Shown here: piece by piece, positions 10,062-17,741 of the stretch
Position numbering within the stretch: the stretch's first letter is position 1
How the letters are laid out: each line of letters begins with the position of its first letter
Assembly: GCA_947474165.1 (NCBI GenBank)
Contig: CANJHO010000004.1
Location: forward strand, 1-57,441
Reading direction: 5' to 3'
DNA: 57,441 nt
From: Legionellaceae bacterium
GTDB taxonomy: Bacteria > Pseudomonadota > Gammaproteobacteria > Legionellales > Legionellaceae
The notes under the pieces: model-generated
What the model was told of the DNA's origin: nothing
Database searches by the model: none
What the model saw: only the letters and a program-made list of their open reading frames with translations
Position numbers and translations under genes: made by a program

Positions 10062-11777
10062 ATGTTGGATTTCAAAGTGATCCGTGATGAAAAAACTGGT
10101 GAATTATTCACAGAAACATCGATTTGTGGCAAGCTATTACTGACAACACCACAGCTCAATAAAGGAACAGCCTTTACGCATGAAGAGCGTCGAGCCTTTG
10201 GATTACTGGGCAAGTTACCGAATCGGGTAGAAACCTTAGACGAGCAAGTAAAGCGCGCCTACCTACAGTATGCAAGCTATACCTCTCGTTTGCAACAAAA
10301 TATATACCTCAATAATCTTCATGATAAAAACCAAATCGTGTTTTATAAATTAGTCAGTCGCCATCTGGGTGAAATGCTACCCACCATCTACACCCCGATT
10401 GTCGGCTCGGCGGTTAAACATTTTAGCCGCGAATACCGTCAGCCTCGAGGTCTTTATATTGCTCACTCGGATCTACATCAGTTAGATGAAATCATTAGCA
10501 ACCGCTCAAATCCTGAGATTGATTTGATTGTTGTTACCGATGGTGAGGGGGTTCTAGGCATTGGCGATCAAGGCATTGGTGGAATGGAAATTCCTGTGGC
10601 CAAGTTAATGGTTTATAGTTTATGTGGTGGCATCAATCCAACCCGAACCCTTCCCATATTCCTCGATGTGGGCACGAACAACCAAGAACTTTTAGATGAT
10701 CCAATGTATTTGGGCTGCCGCCATCCGCGCATCCATGACAAAGCCTACGACACATTTATCCAGGCCTTTGTGAAGCAAATTAGCCATCATTTTCCCCATG
10801 CTTTTTTGCATTGGGAAGATTTTGGCCGCAGCAATGCCAGACGTATTCTAGACCGGTTTCAAGATGATCTTTGTACCTTTAACGATGACATTCAAGGGAC
10901 TGGGGCCGTCACCTTATCGGCCTTGCTCGCCGCCTGTGATATCAATGGGTTAAGCCTTGAAAACCATTCGATTCTGGTATTTGGTGCAGGCTCAGCAGGC
11001 ACCGGCATTAGCGATCAAATTGTCGATGCCCTGGTTAGACGTGGTTTAAGCTTAAAAGAAGCTTATCAGCACTTTTGGCTAGTGGACCGCCAAGGATTGC
11101 TGGTTGACAATGACCTATCCTTAACTGATGCACAAAAACCCTTTGCAAGAAGACAAAAAGACGTCGTCAGTTGGTCAACCCATGATAAACCATTTCCCTC
11201 ACTCCGAGACACCATCCGTCATGTCAAACCCACCATACTCATTGGCTGTTCTGCACAACCTGGTGCATTTTCACAAGATATTATTGAGGCCATGTGTCTT
11301 CATTGCGAGCGACCCATTATCTTCCCACTCTCTAATCCTGATGAAAAATGTGAAGCCCAACCCGCTGATATTTTAACCTGGAGTAATGGAAAAGCACTCA
11401 TAGCCACAGGCACCGCATTTCCACCTGTAGAATATCAAAATCGCCTGGTACAAATCGCACAATGTAATAATGCCCTGGTGTTTCCAGGCATTGGCTTAGG
11501 AATTTTAGCAGTGGGTGCAAAACGTTTATCAAAAGCGATGATTTGGGCGGCCTCTGAAGCCTTAAGTCAATTCTCACCCAGCAAAAAAGACAGTTTCCTC
11601 CCCTTGCTACCTTCACTCGATGACGCGCAAGTGGTTGCCAAGCATATTGCTGTGGCTGTGGCGCGAAGTGCCATTGAAACAGGGCTTGCCCAATGCAATC
11701 AAGACAAGGATCTCACGTCATTAATTAATGAAAGGTTCTGGGAGCCCCGCTATTTGCCATTTAGATGCACGACTTAG
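10062..11777 (+). CDS. maeA: NAD-dependent malic enzyme
   Basis: It decarboxylates L-malate to pyruvate and CO2 with reduction of NAD, linking the TCA cycle to pyruvate. The 571 residues match the long MaeA/SfcA type (about 565 residues in E. coli) and not the multidomain MaeB. Visible blocks are the tyrosine-containing LPTIYTPIVGSAV, the lysine region around GIGGMEIPVAKLMVY, the metal site HWEDFG..CTFNDDIQGTGA, and the dinucleotide loop VFGAGSAGTGI. The ATG at 10062 is the natural family start. The gene ends in a strong bidirectional terminator shared with the inhibitor gene. It seems monocistronic. Confidence 0.93.
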   Translation: MLDFKVIRDEKTGELFTETSICGKLLLTTPQLNKGTAFTHEERRAFGLLGKLPNRVETLDEQVKRAYLQYASYTSRLQQNIYLNNLHDKNQIVFYKLVSRHLGEMLPTIYTPIVGSAVKHFSREYRQPRGLYIAHSDLHQLDEIISNRSNPEIDLIVVTDGEGVLGIGDQGIGGMEIPVAKLMVYSLCGGINPTRTLPIFLDVGTNNQELLDDPMYLGCRHPRIHDKAYDTFIQAFVKQISHHFPHAFLHWEDFGRSNARRILDRFQDDLCTFNDDIQGTGAVTLSALLAACDINGLSLENHSILVFGAGSAGTGISDQIVDALVRRGLSLKEAYQHFWLVDRQGLLVDNDLSLTDAQKPFARRQKDVVSWSTHDKPFPSLRDTIRHVKPTILIGCSAQPGAFSQDIIEAMCLHCERPIIFPLSNPDEKCEAQPADILTWSNGKALIATGTAFPPVEYQNRLVQIAQCNNALVFPGIGLGILAVGAKRLSKAMIWAASEALSQFSPSKKDSFLPLLPSLDDAQVVAKHIAVAVARSAIETGLAQCNQDKDLTSLINERFWEPRYLPFRCTT

Positions 11778-11832
11778 AAAAACCTAAGAAGCGGATGAAC
11801 AGAATAGTATTCAGTGATGAGCCCAACAATTA

Positions 11833-11862
11833 AAAATCCTCCAATAATATTTGGAGGATTTT
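11833..11862. terminator. Bidirectional intrinsic terminator
   Basis: A perfect 12-bp stem (AAAATCCTCCAA / TTGGAGGATTTT) with a 6-base loop carries a U-run on either strand. It lies between the convergent malic enzyme and chagasin-like genes and can end both transcripts. Confidence 0.85.
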
Positions 11863-11873
11863 ATTGAAAGCCG

Positions 11874-12248
11874 TTAATTCATCACTTGGTTTACAAAATT
11901 AACCGTTACATGCGTTGGGGTCCCACTGTTTTTATCCCATGAACGAGCATAGGTAAAGTGAAACTGTGTTGATTTTGGATAGGATTGTCCTTTGTTTAAG
12001 GCAAAGGTAAATGTCATTTGGCCACCAGCACCCATCAACCTCGTTCGCGGGGCGATAAATTGACTGCCTGTCATTTTAAATATTTTTTTATTATAACTTG
12101 CCACAGTCCATTGATACCCTGTCGTTGGATTGGAGGGCAGTGTTACCACAAACTGTTGTTTACTTGAATCAACCGTCATTGTGATTGCCTTATCTGCATA
12201 AGCAAACAACGAACATAATAATAAACAACCCGCTAATATGGCTTTCAT
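11874..12248 (-). CDS. Chagasin-family (I42) cysteine protease inhibitor, secreted
   Basis: This 124-residue protein starts with a signal peptide (MKAILAGCLLLCSLFAYA), so it acts in the periplasm or outside. Three loops of the chagasin/I42 family are recognisable: NPTTGY at about residue 40, a glycine loop GAGG at about 75, and YARSW at about 105 in place of the usual RPW. These loops block papain-like protease active sites. The ATG at 12248 is preferred over the GTG at 12257 because AGGGG lies 8 bases upstream of the ATG. No protease gene is adjacent. A role against host or self cysteine proteases is inferred. Confidence 0.85.
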   Translation of the reverse strand: MKAILAGCLLLCSLFAYADKAITMTVDSSKQQFVVTLPSNPTTGYQWTVASYNKKIFKMTGSQFIAPRTRLMGAGGQMTFTFALNKGQSYPKSTQFHFTYARSWDKNSGTPTHVTVNFVNQVMN

Positions 12249-12293
12249 GATATCCACCCCTGTTATATTGACTGTACTTCATGCAGTCTTAAT

Positions 12294-12330
12294 AAAGCCC
12301 AACACTCACTCAACCATTGGGTTGGGCTTT
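12294..12330 (-). terminator. Hairpin, possible terminator
   Basis: AAAGCCCAAC and GTTGGGCTTT form a 10-bp stem upstream of the chagasin-like gene. Read on the minus strand it is followed by a short T-rich stretch and could stop transcripts coming from the toxin gene at 12455-12781. Confidence 0.5.
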
Positions 12331-12353
12331 ACTATTCTGCGCGCAGTATACCT

Positions 12354-12523
12354 TCGACTTTAGCCATTTTTTAAAATGATTTAAATTCCGTCATTGCGAG
12401 TGAAACGAAGCAACCCAGAGGTTCGAAGAGAGCGATTTCATGTCTTATAGTTGCTCACTTTGAGCTCCTGGGTTGCTTCGTTTCACTCGCAATGACGGAA
12501 TTGCAAAAAATGGCTAAGGTCGA
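12354..12523. mobile_element. 170-bp palindromic element (copy 1 of 2), inserted in the toxin gene
   Basis: The outer ends are inverted copies of TCGACYTTAGCCATTTTTT. Inside them are long inverted arms beginning AATTCCGTCATTGCGAGTG, which is a widespread bacterial repeat sequence style. Positions 12377-12523 are the reverse complement of 57295-57441 with about one mismatch in 147 bases, so the family moved recently. The right end provides the last codons of the RelE-like gene. No unambiguous target duplication was found. Confidence 0.8.
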
Positions 12524-12781
12524 GTTAATATCAATAACAAATACTTGTAATTGATTGTGCTCTATCTTATAGATAACTCGCCACTGTAAAGACAAACGAG
12601 ATGATCTATATCTTTTCCATTTACCCTGTAATGCCTCATCATGAAATCCTTTAATGAGTCTTAAACCTTGTGGCCCTTCAATTTCAACAATACGTTTCCA
12701 TAATTCATAGTGTTTTCTTATTTGAATGGGAGCTGTTTTTATTGTTTTGCTGAGACCTTTTTTCTCAAATATTATCCACAT
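12455..12781 (-). pseudogene. RelE/HigB-like toxin with its C-terminus replaced by a repeat
   Basis: Residues 1-87 resemble RelE-superfamily mRNA interferases, notably the GKWKRYRSSRLSLQWRVIYKI block. After VIDINS the reading frame enters the repetitive element at 12354-12523, so the last 22 residues ([21 protein letters not shown] and flanking) are repeat-encoded. RelE toxins use C-terminal Tyr or His residues, which are expected to be lost here. No antitoxin gene is found on either side; in HigBA-type loci it would lie downstream, where the repeat now sits. The ATG at 12781 has a good promoter and operator-like palindrome upstream (12797-12834). It is probably an inactive orphan, though a modified protein could still be made. 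Confidence 0.75.
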
Positions 12782-12796
12782 ACCACCACCAAATAT

Positions 12797-12828
12797 ATAT
12801 CATATAGTATATATGCCTCATATGATAT
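12797..12828. promoter_or_regulatory. Operator-like inverted repeat over the toxin promoter
   Basis: ATATCATAT (12797-12805) is exactly inverted at 12820-12828. It spans the -10 and the spacer of the toxin promoter, which is the usual place for antitoxin autorepression. The position and symmetry are seen; the binding protein is inferred and its gene is missing. Confidence 0.5.
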
Positions 12829-12834
12829 GGTCAA
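12806..12834 (-). promoter_or_regulatory. Sigma70-type promoter of the RelE-like gene
   Basis: TTGACC (12829-12834, minus strand) and TATACT (12806-12811) are spaced by exactly 17 bases, 25 bases upstream of the toxin ATG. The rest of the 12782-13084 gap holds an orphan AGGAGG at about 12906-12911 with no start codon behind it and the hairpin at 13013-13059. Confidence 0.6.
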
Positions 12835-13012
12835 GTGCATCCAGGGACGTCAATATTTTTTAGGATCTATACGGCGCGCCGCCAAAAAACCGCAGTTTAA
12901 ATAATAGGAGGAGTAAAGAATCCAATACATCGCTGAATACAATGGGGGTAAAATAGTTTTGATTTGATGAAAAGCGACCTGACCCCTTTTCTTTCTAAAA
13001 GGCCGTAAAAAG

Positions 13013-13059
13013 TTAAACCGCTTGCCGATTAAATTCTATCGCTGCTGCAAGCGGTTTAA
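13013..13059 (-). terminator. 12-bp-stem terminator of the 13085-13969 gene
   Basis: TTAAACCGCTTG (13013-13024) is perfectly inverted at 13048-13059. On the minus strand the stem is followed by ACTTTTTACGG, giving a short U-run 25 bases past the stop codon of the upstream leftward gene. Confidence 0.65.
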
Positions 13060-13084
13060 TCGCATCGTTGAGGATGACATTAAT

Positions 13085-13969
13085 TTATTTTGGTTTAAAT
13101 TCAATAATGGCCTTTTCAGCTTCGGATACTTTTTCTTGAGTTGTTGTTTTGTCAAAGAAAAGTACATTTCCCGTTTTCATGTAATTAATGGCGTTTGCAA
13201 TGCCACCAGTCAAAACAAAAGAGAAGACATTGGCAACCACACGCCCCCACCCTCTGTGTTTATTTAACTCAAGGTCATTTGAACGTAGTTCGCGCAGCAG
13301 CTCCAATTTGAATGTTAAATTATCAAATTTCTGATTGGGATTTGAAGGGTTTTCTTTCCAATCGTTAACCTTCTTCATCAGTCTATCGACAAGAGACACA
13401 ACAGTGGCCCCCTTCTTGATTGCATCACTGTCGTTGCTTTGACTTAATGTTTTGCCGTAGCTCTTTATGGAATTTAATTGATTAATAATAGCCTGCTTAT
13501 TCTCTTCATCCCAGTTTAATAAAGACTGGTTGGAAAGCTTAGCGTTATTAATTCCTAGCATAAACGTAGTGATGAGCTCTTCTTTGTTTTCTTGCTGCTT
13601 GATCAACTCTATCAAATGTAATACTTGCATCGGCTCATGCGCAAGCAGCACTTCAATTCCTTTACAAACGGAGACCTTCGCGGTTATATAGGTATCTATG
13701 GAGTCTTCTCTAGAATGTCGGCCATCTACTCTTGAGGATGAAGAATAAATATTGAGAATATAATCTTTTTCTAACTCTGCCTTGAGTGTTGCAATTTGCA
13801 GAGCACCCGTGGCAGGTTCTTTATATTTACCACTAACCCAATAAATTATATGAGCTCCAGTAATTATATTCTTTAATGTTATATATACTTTGGCAAGTTT
13901 TGTACCAGGTAAGTAAGTACCTGGGAAATCACCATCTTTACCGCGTATCGTCTTTTTGGTTTTCATCAT
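13085..13969 (-). CDS. Unknown protein with C-terminal hydrophobic segment (effector candidate)
   Basis: I do not recognise this 294-residue protein as a named family. It is mostly helical and charged, with no signal peptide. Near the C-terminus a hydrophobic stretch (RVVANVFSFVLTGGIANAI, about residues 246-264) follows HRGWG, and then a charged tail begins at FFDKTTTQEK. This end pattern recurs in Legionellales proteins annotated as hypothetical or as candidate Dot/Icm substrates, from memory. Translation may start at the second Met (13966), which has GAGG at better spacing. It stands between a terminator and tatC, on the same strand as tatC, with a 66-bp gap. Confidence 0.7.
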   Translation of the reverse strand: MMKTKKTIRGKDGDFPGTYLPGTKLAKVYITLKNIITGAHIIYWVSGKYKEPATGALQIATLKAELEKDYILNIYSSSSRVDGRHSREDSIDTYITAKVSVCKGIEVLLAHEPMQVLHLIELIKQQENKEELITTFMLGINNAKLSNQSLLNWDEENKQAIINQLNSIKSYGKTLSQSNDSDAIKKGATVVSLVDRLMKKVNDWKENPSNPNQKFDNLTFKLELLRELRSNDLELNKHRGWGRVVANVFSFVLTGGIANAINYMKTGNVLFFDKTTTQEKVSEAEKAIIEFKPK

Positions 13970-14035
13970 GCGCCTCGTTTCAAAGATAATGACTTCTATG
14001 ACTATATATTATACACATGAATTCTTAAGGGATCA

Positions 14036-14737
14036 TTATGTTGGGGGGGTGGTCACAAAAACCGATAAAATTATCCCTAATTCATACAATAAACAAAGTG
14101 GGACCGCTAACATAATTTGTGATAAAACATCAGGTGGTGTCAGGAGCATCCCTATAATAAATGCGCTAACAATAATATAGGGCCGGATGGTTTTTAAAGT
14201 CTTCACTTGAGCCACACCTATATGTACTAAAAAAACACAAATCAAGGGGACTTGAAAACAAAACCCAAATAATAATAACATGCGGGTTATAAAATCAACG
14301 GCATCAGTTATATCGGGCATTAATCGCACATTCAGCGGCACTGCGGATGCGAAAAATTGTAGCATCAGCGGTAACACCACATTAAAGCAAAATAAAACGC
14401 CAGTGCAAAAAAGTAACAAACTGCTCAGTATTGCCCAGCCAAGCCGATGACGTTCTCGTCGATAAAGACCTGGTGATGCAAAATACCAAAGTTGTAACAA
14501 GGCATAAGGGGCTGTACAAAGCATCGCCATATCAGCAGCTAACCGGATAGGGACAAGCAAGGGCGTGGTAATTTGAGTGGCAATCAAAGGCTCTGCCACA
14601 GGAAGCACTTTTAATAAAGGCGATACCACCTGGTGAAACAAGTTGGGTGCGAAGTAAAAGAACAAAACAAATAGGACGATAAAGGCGATGATCACCTGAA
14701 GTAGCCGACGACGAAATTCTAATAAATGGGTTAGCAT
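14036..14737 (-). CDS. tatC: Sec-independent protein translocase TatC
   Basis: TatC is the polytopic core of the twin-arginine translocase in the inner membrane and binds the RR signal peptide. The 233 residues show the N-terminal HLLEFRRRLLQ block, six hydrophobic segments, and SPGLYRRERHRLGW in the first cytoplasmic loop region, matching the family pattern APGLYxxE(R/K)R. The length is somewhat shorter than E. coli TatC (258). No tatA or tatB gene is adjacent, so partners must be encoded elsewhere, as is often the case outside enterobacteria. A palindromic element lies just upstream. Confidence 0.92.
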   Translation of the reverse strand: MLTHLLEFRRRLLQVIIAFIVLFVLFFYFAPNLFHQVVSPLLKVLPVAEPLIATQITTPLLVPIRLAADMAMLCTAPYALLQLWYFASPGLYRRERHRLGWAILSSLLLFCTGVLFCFNVVLPLMLQFFASAVPLNVRLMPDITDAVDFITRMLLLFGFCFQVPLICVFLVHIGVAQVKTLKTIRPYIIVSAFIIGMLLTPPDVLSQIMLAVPLCLLYELGIILSVFVTTPPT

Positions 14738-14816
14738 GAGTGTATTTTTTTTTGACGATATAATACACTACCATGGCTTCTCTCAGCTGACCAGTTAGGA
14801 TTGTTTAAAGTGCATC

Positions 14817-14970
14817 GTAACTCCCCAGGTACGTCATCCTGAGCGTAGCGAAGGATCTCAAATTGACCACATCCGAGCCATACTCAGGAGATCCTTCACT
14901 GCGCTCAGGATGACGTATATGCAGTTTGATAGAATAAAAAAACAAATTTACCCACAACCTGGGGAGTTAC
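14817..14970. repeat. Nested palindromic element between tatC and epmC
   Basis: An outer pair GTAACTCCCCAGGT (14817-14830) / ACCTGGGGAGTTAC (14957-14970) encloses an inner imperfect pair of about 30 bp. The inner pair starts ACGTCATCCTGAGCG (14831) and ends at about 14915. The right arm includes GGGGAG, which sits 5 bases before the GTG start of epmC and serves as its likely ribosome site. No coding sequence is present. Confidence 0.75.
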
Positions 14971-14971
14971 A

Positions 14972-15502
14972 GTGTATCAATATCAAGATTTGATTAAAAT
15001 TTTTAATGATTGTTTTAGTCAAAGTCATAACACCCAATTGGTAAAAGGGGGGGATGAGCCCCTTTATCGGCCTGCTGATGCGCATCAATCTTATCATGCA
15101 CTATATTTTGCGCATGGCTATTTTAGTAGCGCATTGCATGAATGTTCACATTGGTTGATTGCAGGAGCGCTGCGACGACAGCAGCTGGATTTTGGCTATT
15201 GGTATGCCCCTGACGGACGTACAACTGAGCAACAAGCGCTTTTTCAACAAGTTGAAGTTAAGCCACAAGCACTAGAGTGGATTCTTTCTGCAGCTACCGG
15301 CCATCCTTTTCATCTCAGTATTGATAACCTCAATGGAGCCCCCTCGGATACAGCAGAATTTATGCAATCCGTGGTTCAACAAGTAAAAATCTATTGTGAG
15401 CAAGGGCTATCGGCACGTGCATCGTGTTTTCGTACGGCATTGTGTGGATTTTATGGCACGACGACTCGGCTACACTTTGATGATTTTCAACCTATCACCT
15501 GA
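14972..15502 (+). CDS. epmC: Elongation factor P hydroxylase EpmC
   Basis: EpmC (YfcM) hydroxylates the beta-lysylated lysine of EF-P. The 176 residues align with the family over their whole length: LIKIFNDCFSQSHNTQLVKG, then the metal-site block HECSHW at residues 56-61, then DFGYWYAPDGR and VEVKPQALEW. The start is GTG at 14972, since family homology begins at residue 1 and the ribosome site GGGGAG is 5 bases upstream. That ribosome site belongs to the right arm of the palindromic element at 14817-14970. epmA and epmB are not in this window. Confidence 0.93.
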   Translation: MYQYQDLIKIFNDCFSQSHNTQLVKGGDEPLYRPADAHQSYHALYFAHGYFSSALHECSHWLIAGALRRQQLDFGYWYAPDGRTTEQQALFQQVEVKPQALEWILSAATGHPFHLSIDNLNGAPSDTAEFMQSVVQQVKIYCEQGLSARASCFRTALCGFYGTTTRLHFDDFQPIT

Positions 15503-15509
15503 TCTTAAG

Positions 15510-15705
15510 TCATTTTTTAACTGAGTCACTTCTAACTTTTCCACTCCCTAACGGTCATGGCTCGGTTTTCGTGTGCTAATTTAAATTATTTTTAATCGTC
15601 TTGCTTCGATCGATGTTTTGCGGACAACCTTTCCAGATGGCTTGAACGCACTGAATAGTGCGAACGAGCCACAGGAAATCAGAACTGAGTGAAAATAGCG
15701 ACTAA
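15510..15705. repeat. Degenerate repeat remnant
   Basis: The 15503-15701 gap contains AACTGAGTGAAAATAGCGACTAA (in two parts) at about 15683-15705. This matches, inverted, the 8213-8250 flank of the nested element. It also has a hairpin GCACTGAATAGTGC at 15646-15660 and GGCTC/GAGCC pairs. It looks like an eroded copy of the older repeat family seen at 8213-8256 and 51288. No gene is visible. Confidence 0.35.
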
Positions 15706-17501
15706 CTATCTAAAGTTAGAGATGGCTCACCGCTGACATTCGCCGCTTTTTTGCCATCACGTTCCAGAGCAGCGGCGCTTGAAGCGAATAAAGCATGGGG
15801 ATTCATTCCACTTTTATTTCCTAAGCCCGCGGATGAAGAAACCAATTCTCGCTCAACTTGATTGGGTTGTAGGTTTGCCAACAATTGTAATTCTAAACGC
15901 TTTAAGTCTAATTCTACGCACTTTAAGTCTAATTCTTCGCGTTTAAGCAAATTGGCCTCGTTGAGCAACACATTTCTAGCTATTTCTAATGCGGCTGGTG
16001 TTTCTGCTTGAGCCTTAATCCATGCCTTACCCGCCTCTTTTCGGCATCGTTCACGGTCAGCATCAGCTTTGAGTATAGCCTTTATATAGGGTTCTAGGAC
16101 CTCGTGAAAATGTTCTCCAAAAGGACCATTGGGACACAGTAGATAGGCGTGATCGGCCTCAAGTGACCTGATACTTTGTATTAAAATATCCTTGCCTGTG
16201 TGCAAGTTAACAATATTCAAAGCCGCTTTTTCTTTTTCTGACATCTTATAAATATTTTTATCAACAATTTTAGGAATCAATCCATTTTTAGTGCGATCTT
16301 CCAATGACATTGCTCTACCATGCTTAATTGCATCAACCATTGCCATTAGTAATGCCGCATATAAAGTATGAGGGCACGACATGCTATCTGAGGCTCTCAG
16401 TTCAACGCGGGTTTGTCCTTCTTTGCCCTCTGGAACACTCACTATTCTCAATGCTGAAGTGCGATTATTATGCCCTGCAACAACAGCCACAGGTGTTTCG
16501 CACGCACCACCAAGGCGCGCACCACTGATAGTCGAGGGGTTAAAAAAGGCCTGGAGTCCAAGCATGTGATTTTCTAAACCAGCAATAGCTAAATTAGCAT
16601 CGTCTGATAACTCGTTGGTGATAGCCTTCCCTTCTGCATCATAGGTAACAAAAGCATTCTTCCGATCACGCCTATCACTATCAAATGATATATTGGTATG
16701 TAATCCGCTGCCATTGATGGGCTCGTCTGTCCCTATTTTGCAGATGGGCTCTCCGTAAGCAGTCAGTTGTTTTGGCTCATAACTTACTTGCGCCTCTTCT
16801 ATCCTTGCCAATTTTTTTAAAGTTTCTCTTAGAATAATCACTTTATCTGCAGCTAACGATGCAATATCACATTCAATACCAATTTCCTCTTGATAGCTGG
16901 CAACTTCTGAATGAAAAAATAATGGCTCTATACCTGAAGCCCGGAGCGCCCTAACGTAATCTTGCATAAAGCGCTGATTAGGATTCTTTGCCGAAGAAAG
17001 ATGATAATCTGTATTATCAGCAAGAAATGTCAATGGATCGACACCTTTTGGAAATACAAAAATTTCAAATTCAGGACCAATACGCATCGCACTTAATCCT
17101 AACTTTTGATCCACAAGCAATTTTTCTGCCAGATAGATTTGGTATCGTGGATCTTTAAGATTATAATCGCCACCAATGTGTTTGGTATTTCCCATGATCA
17201 CTAAACGGCTTTGATCTGTGTTGTCAATATATACGGTAGGGTTTGGCCCTGTTACAACTTCCAAGCCTGAATCTTCTATCGCTTGAAATCCAACAGATGA
17301 ACCATCTAATGTGCCTTTGATGTCATCCCATGCTAAAGGCACGGATGTAACGCGACCATCAGGTTGTATGGTTTCTTTATATGCATTGAGCTCTACGCTA
17401 CACACTGCACCGTTTGATAGCAAATATTGTAGTTCAATAAATTCAATATGACGGCTCGCAATCTCGTTTTGAATTGTATCTTTGGTAATTAAGTTAAGCA
17501 T
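15702..17501 (-). CDS. Divergent glutamine-synthetase-family enzyme with extended C-terminus
   Basis: The catalytic core of the glutamine synthetase fold is clear: IGPEFEIFVFP, HSEVASYQEEIGIE, NGSGLHTNISF, NPSTISGARLG, the NRTSALRI block and TRVELRASDSMSCPHTLY. The protein is 599 residues, over 100 longer than GlnA (about 470). The extra length is a C-terminal extension (about 495-599) with a Leu/Glu/Lys-rich coiled coil. The strongly altered motifs argue against its being the housekeeping GlnA. It may be an amino-acid or polyamine ligase of the same fold, or a specialised enzyme; the substrate is unknown. ATG at 17501 is chosen for AAGGG 6 bases upstream; the frame extends to a TTG at 17516. 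It is flanked by an unknown membrane protein gene on the same strand. Confidence 0.8.
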   Translation of the reverse strand: MLNLITKDTIQNEIASRHIEFIELQYLLSNGAVCSVELNAYKETIQPDGRVTSVPLAWDDIKGTLDGSSVGFQAIEDSGLEVVTGPNPTVYIDNTDQSRLVIMGNTKHIGGDYNLKDPRYQIYLAEKLLVDQKLGLSAMRIGPEFEIFVFPKGVDPLTFLADNTDYHLSSAKNPNQRFMQDYVRALRASGIEPLFFHSEVASYQEEIGIECDIASLAADKVIILRETLKKLARIEEAQVSYEPKQLTAYGEPICKIGTDEPINGSGLHTNISFDSDRRDRKNAFVTYDAEGKAITNELSDDANLAIAGLENHMLGLQAFFNPSTISGARLGGACETPVAVVAGHNNRTSALRIVSVPEGKEGQTRVELRASDSMSCPHTLYAALLMAMVDAIKHGRAMSLEDRTKNGLIPKIVDKNIYKMSEKEKAALNIVNLHTGKDILIQSIRSLEADHAYLLCPNGPFGEHFHEVLEPYIKAILKADADRERCRKEAGKAWIKAQAETPAALEIARNVLLNEANLLKREELDLKCVELDLKRLELQLLANLQPNQVERELVSSSAGLGNKSGMNPHALFASSAAALERDGKKAANVSGEPSLTLDS

Positions 17502-17741
17502 ATTTTTCCCTTGCAAATTTAAAATAATTAAAAAATGAAACTCTTTTGCGCATGATTTTAGGTTTGTTAGGACTTTGCGATCATAACGAGAGGGGCCGTA
17601 GATGGGGTGCTACAAAACCAACAACTTATGTGCAGAAGCTATGCGTAGAATGTAAAAGGCGCCATATACAATCAACAATGCAATATATAGTTAGCCTTTA
17701 TTGAGATCAATCATTTTTTAAAAAAATTATTCTTACAACAA

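Noticed and set aside
12339..12350. GCGCGCAGTATA shared with 6014-6026 as a short repeat family
   Set aside because: Only 12 bases in two places with different surroundings; too short to support.
12904..12920. AGGAGG ribosome site suggesting a lost gene at 12.9 kb
   Set aside because: No start codon follows at useful spacing and no open frame with family similarity appears.
13085..14737. tatC with hidden tatA or tatB nearby
   Set aside because: Neither the 13085-13969 protein nor the flanks show the short N-terminal helix plus amphipathic helix of TatA/B.
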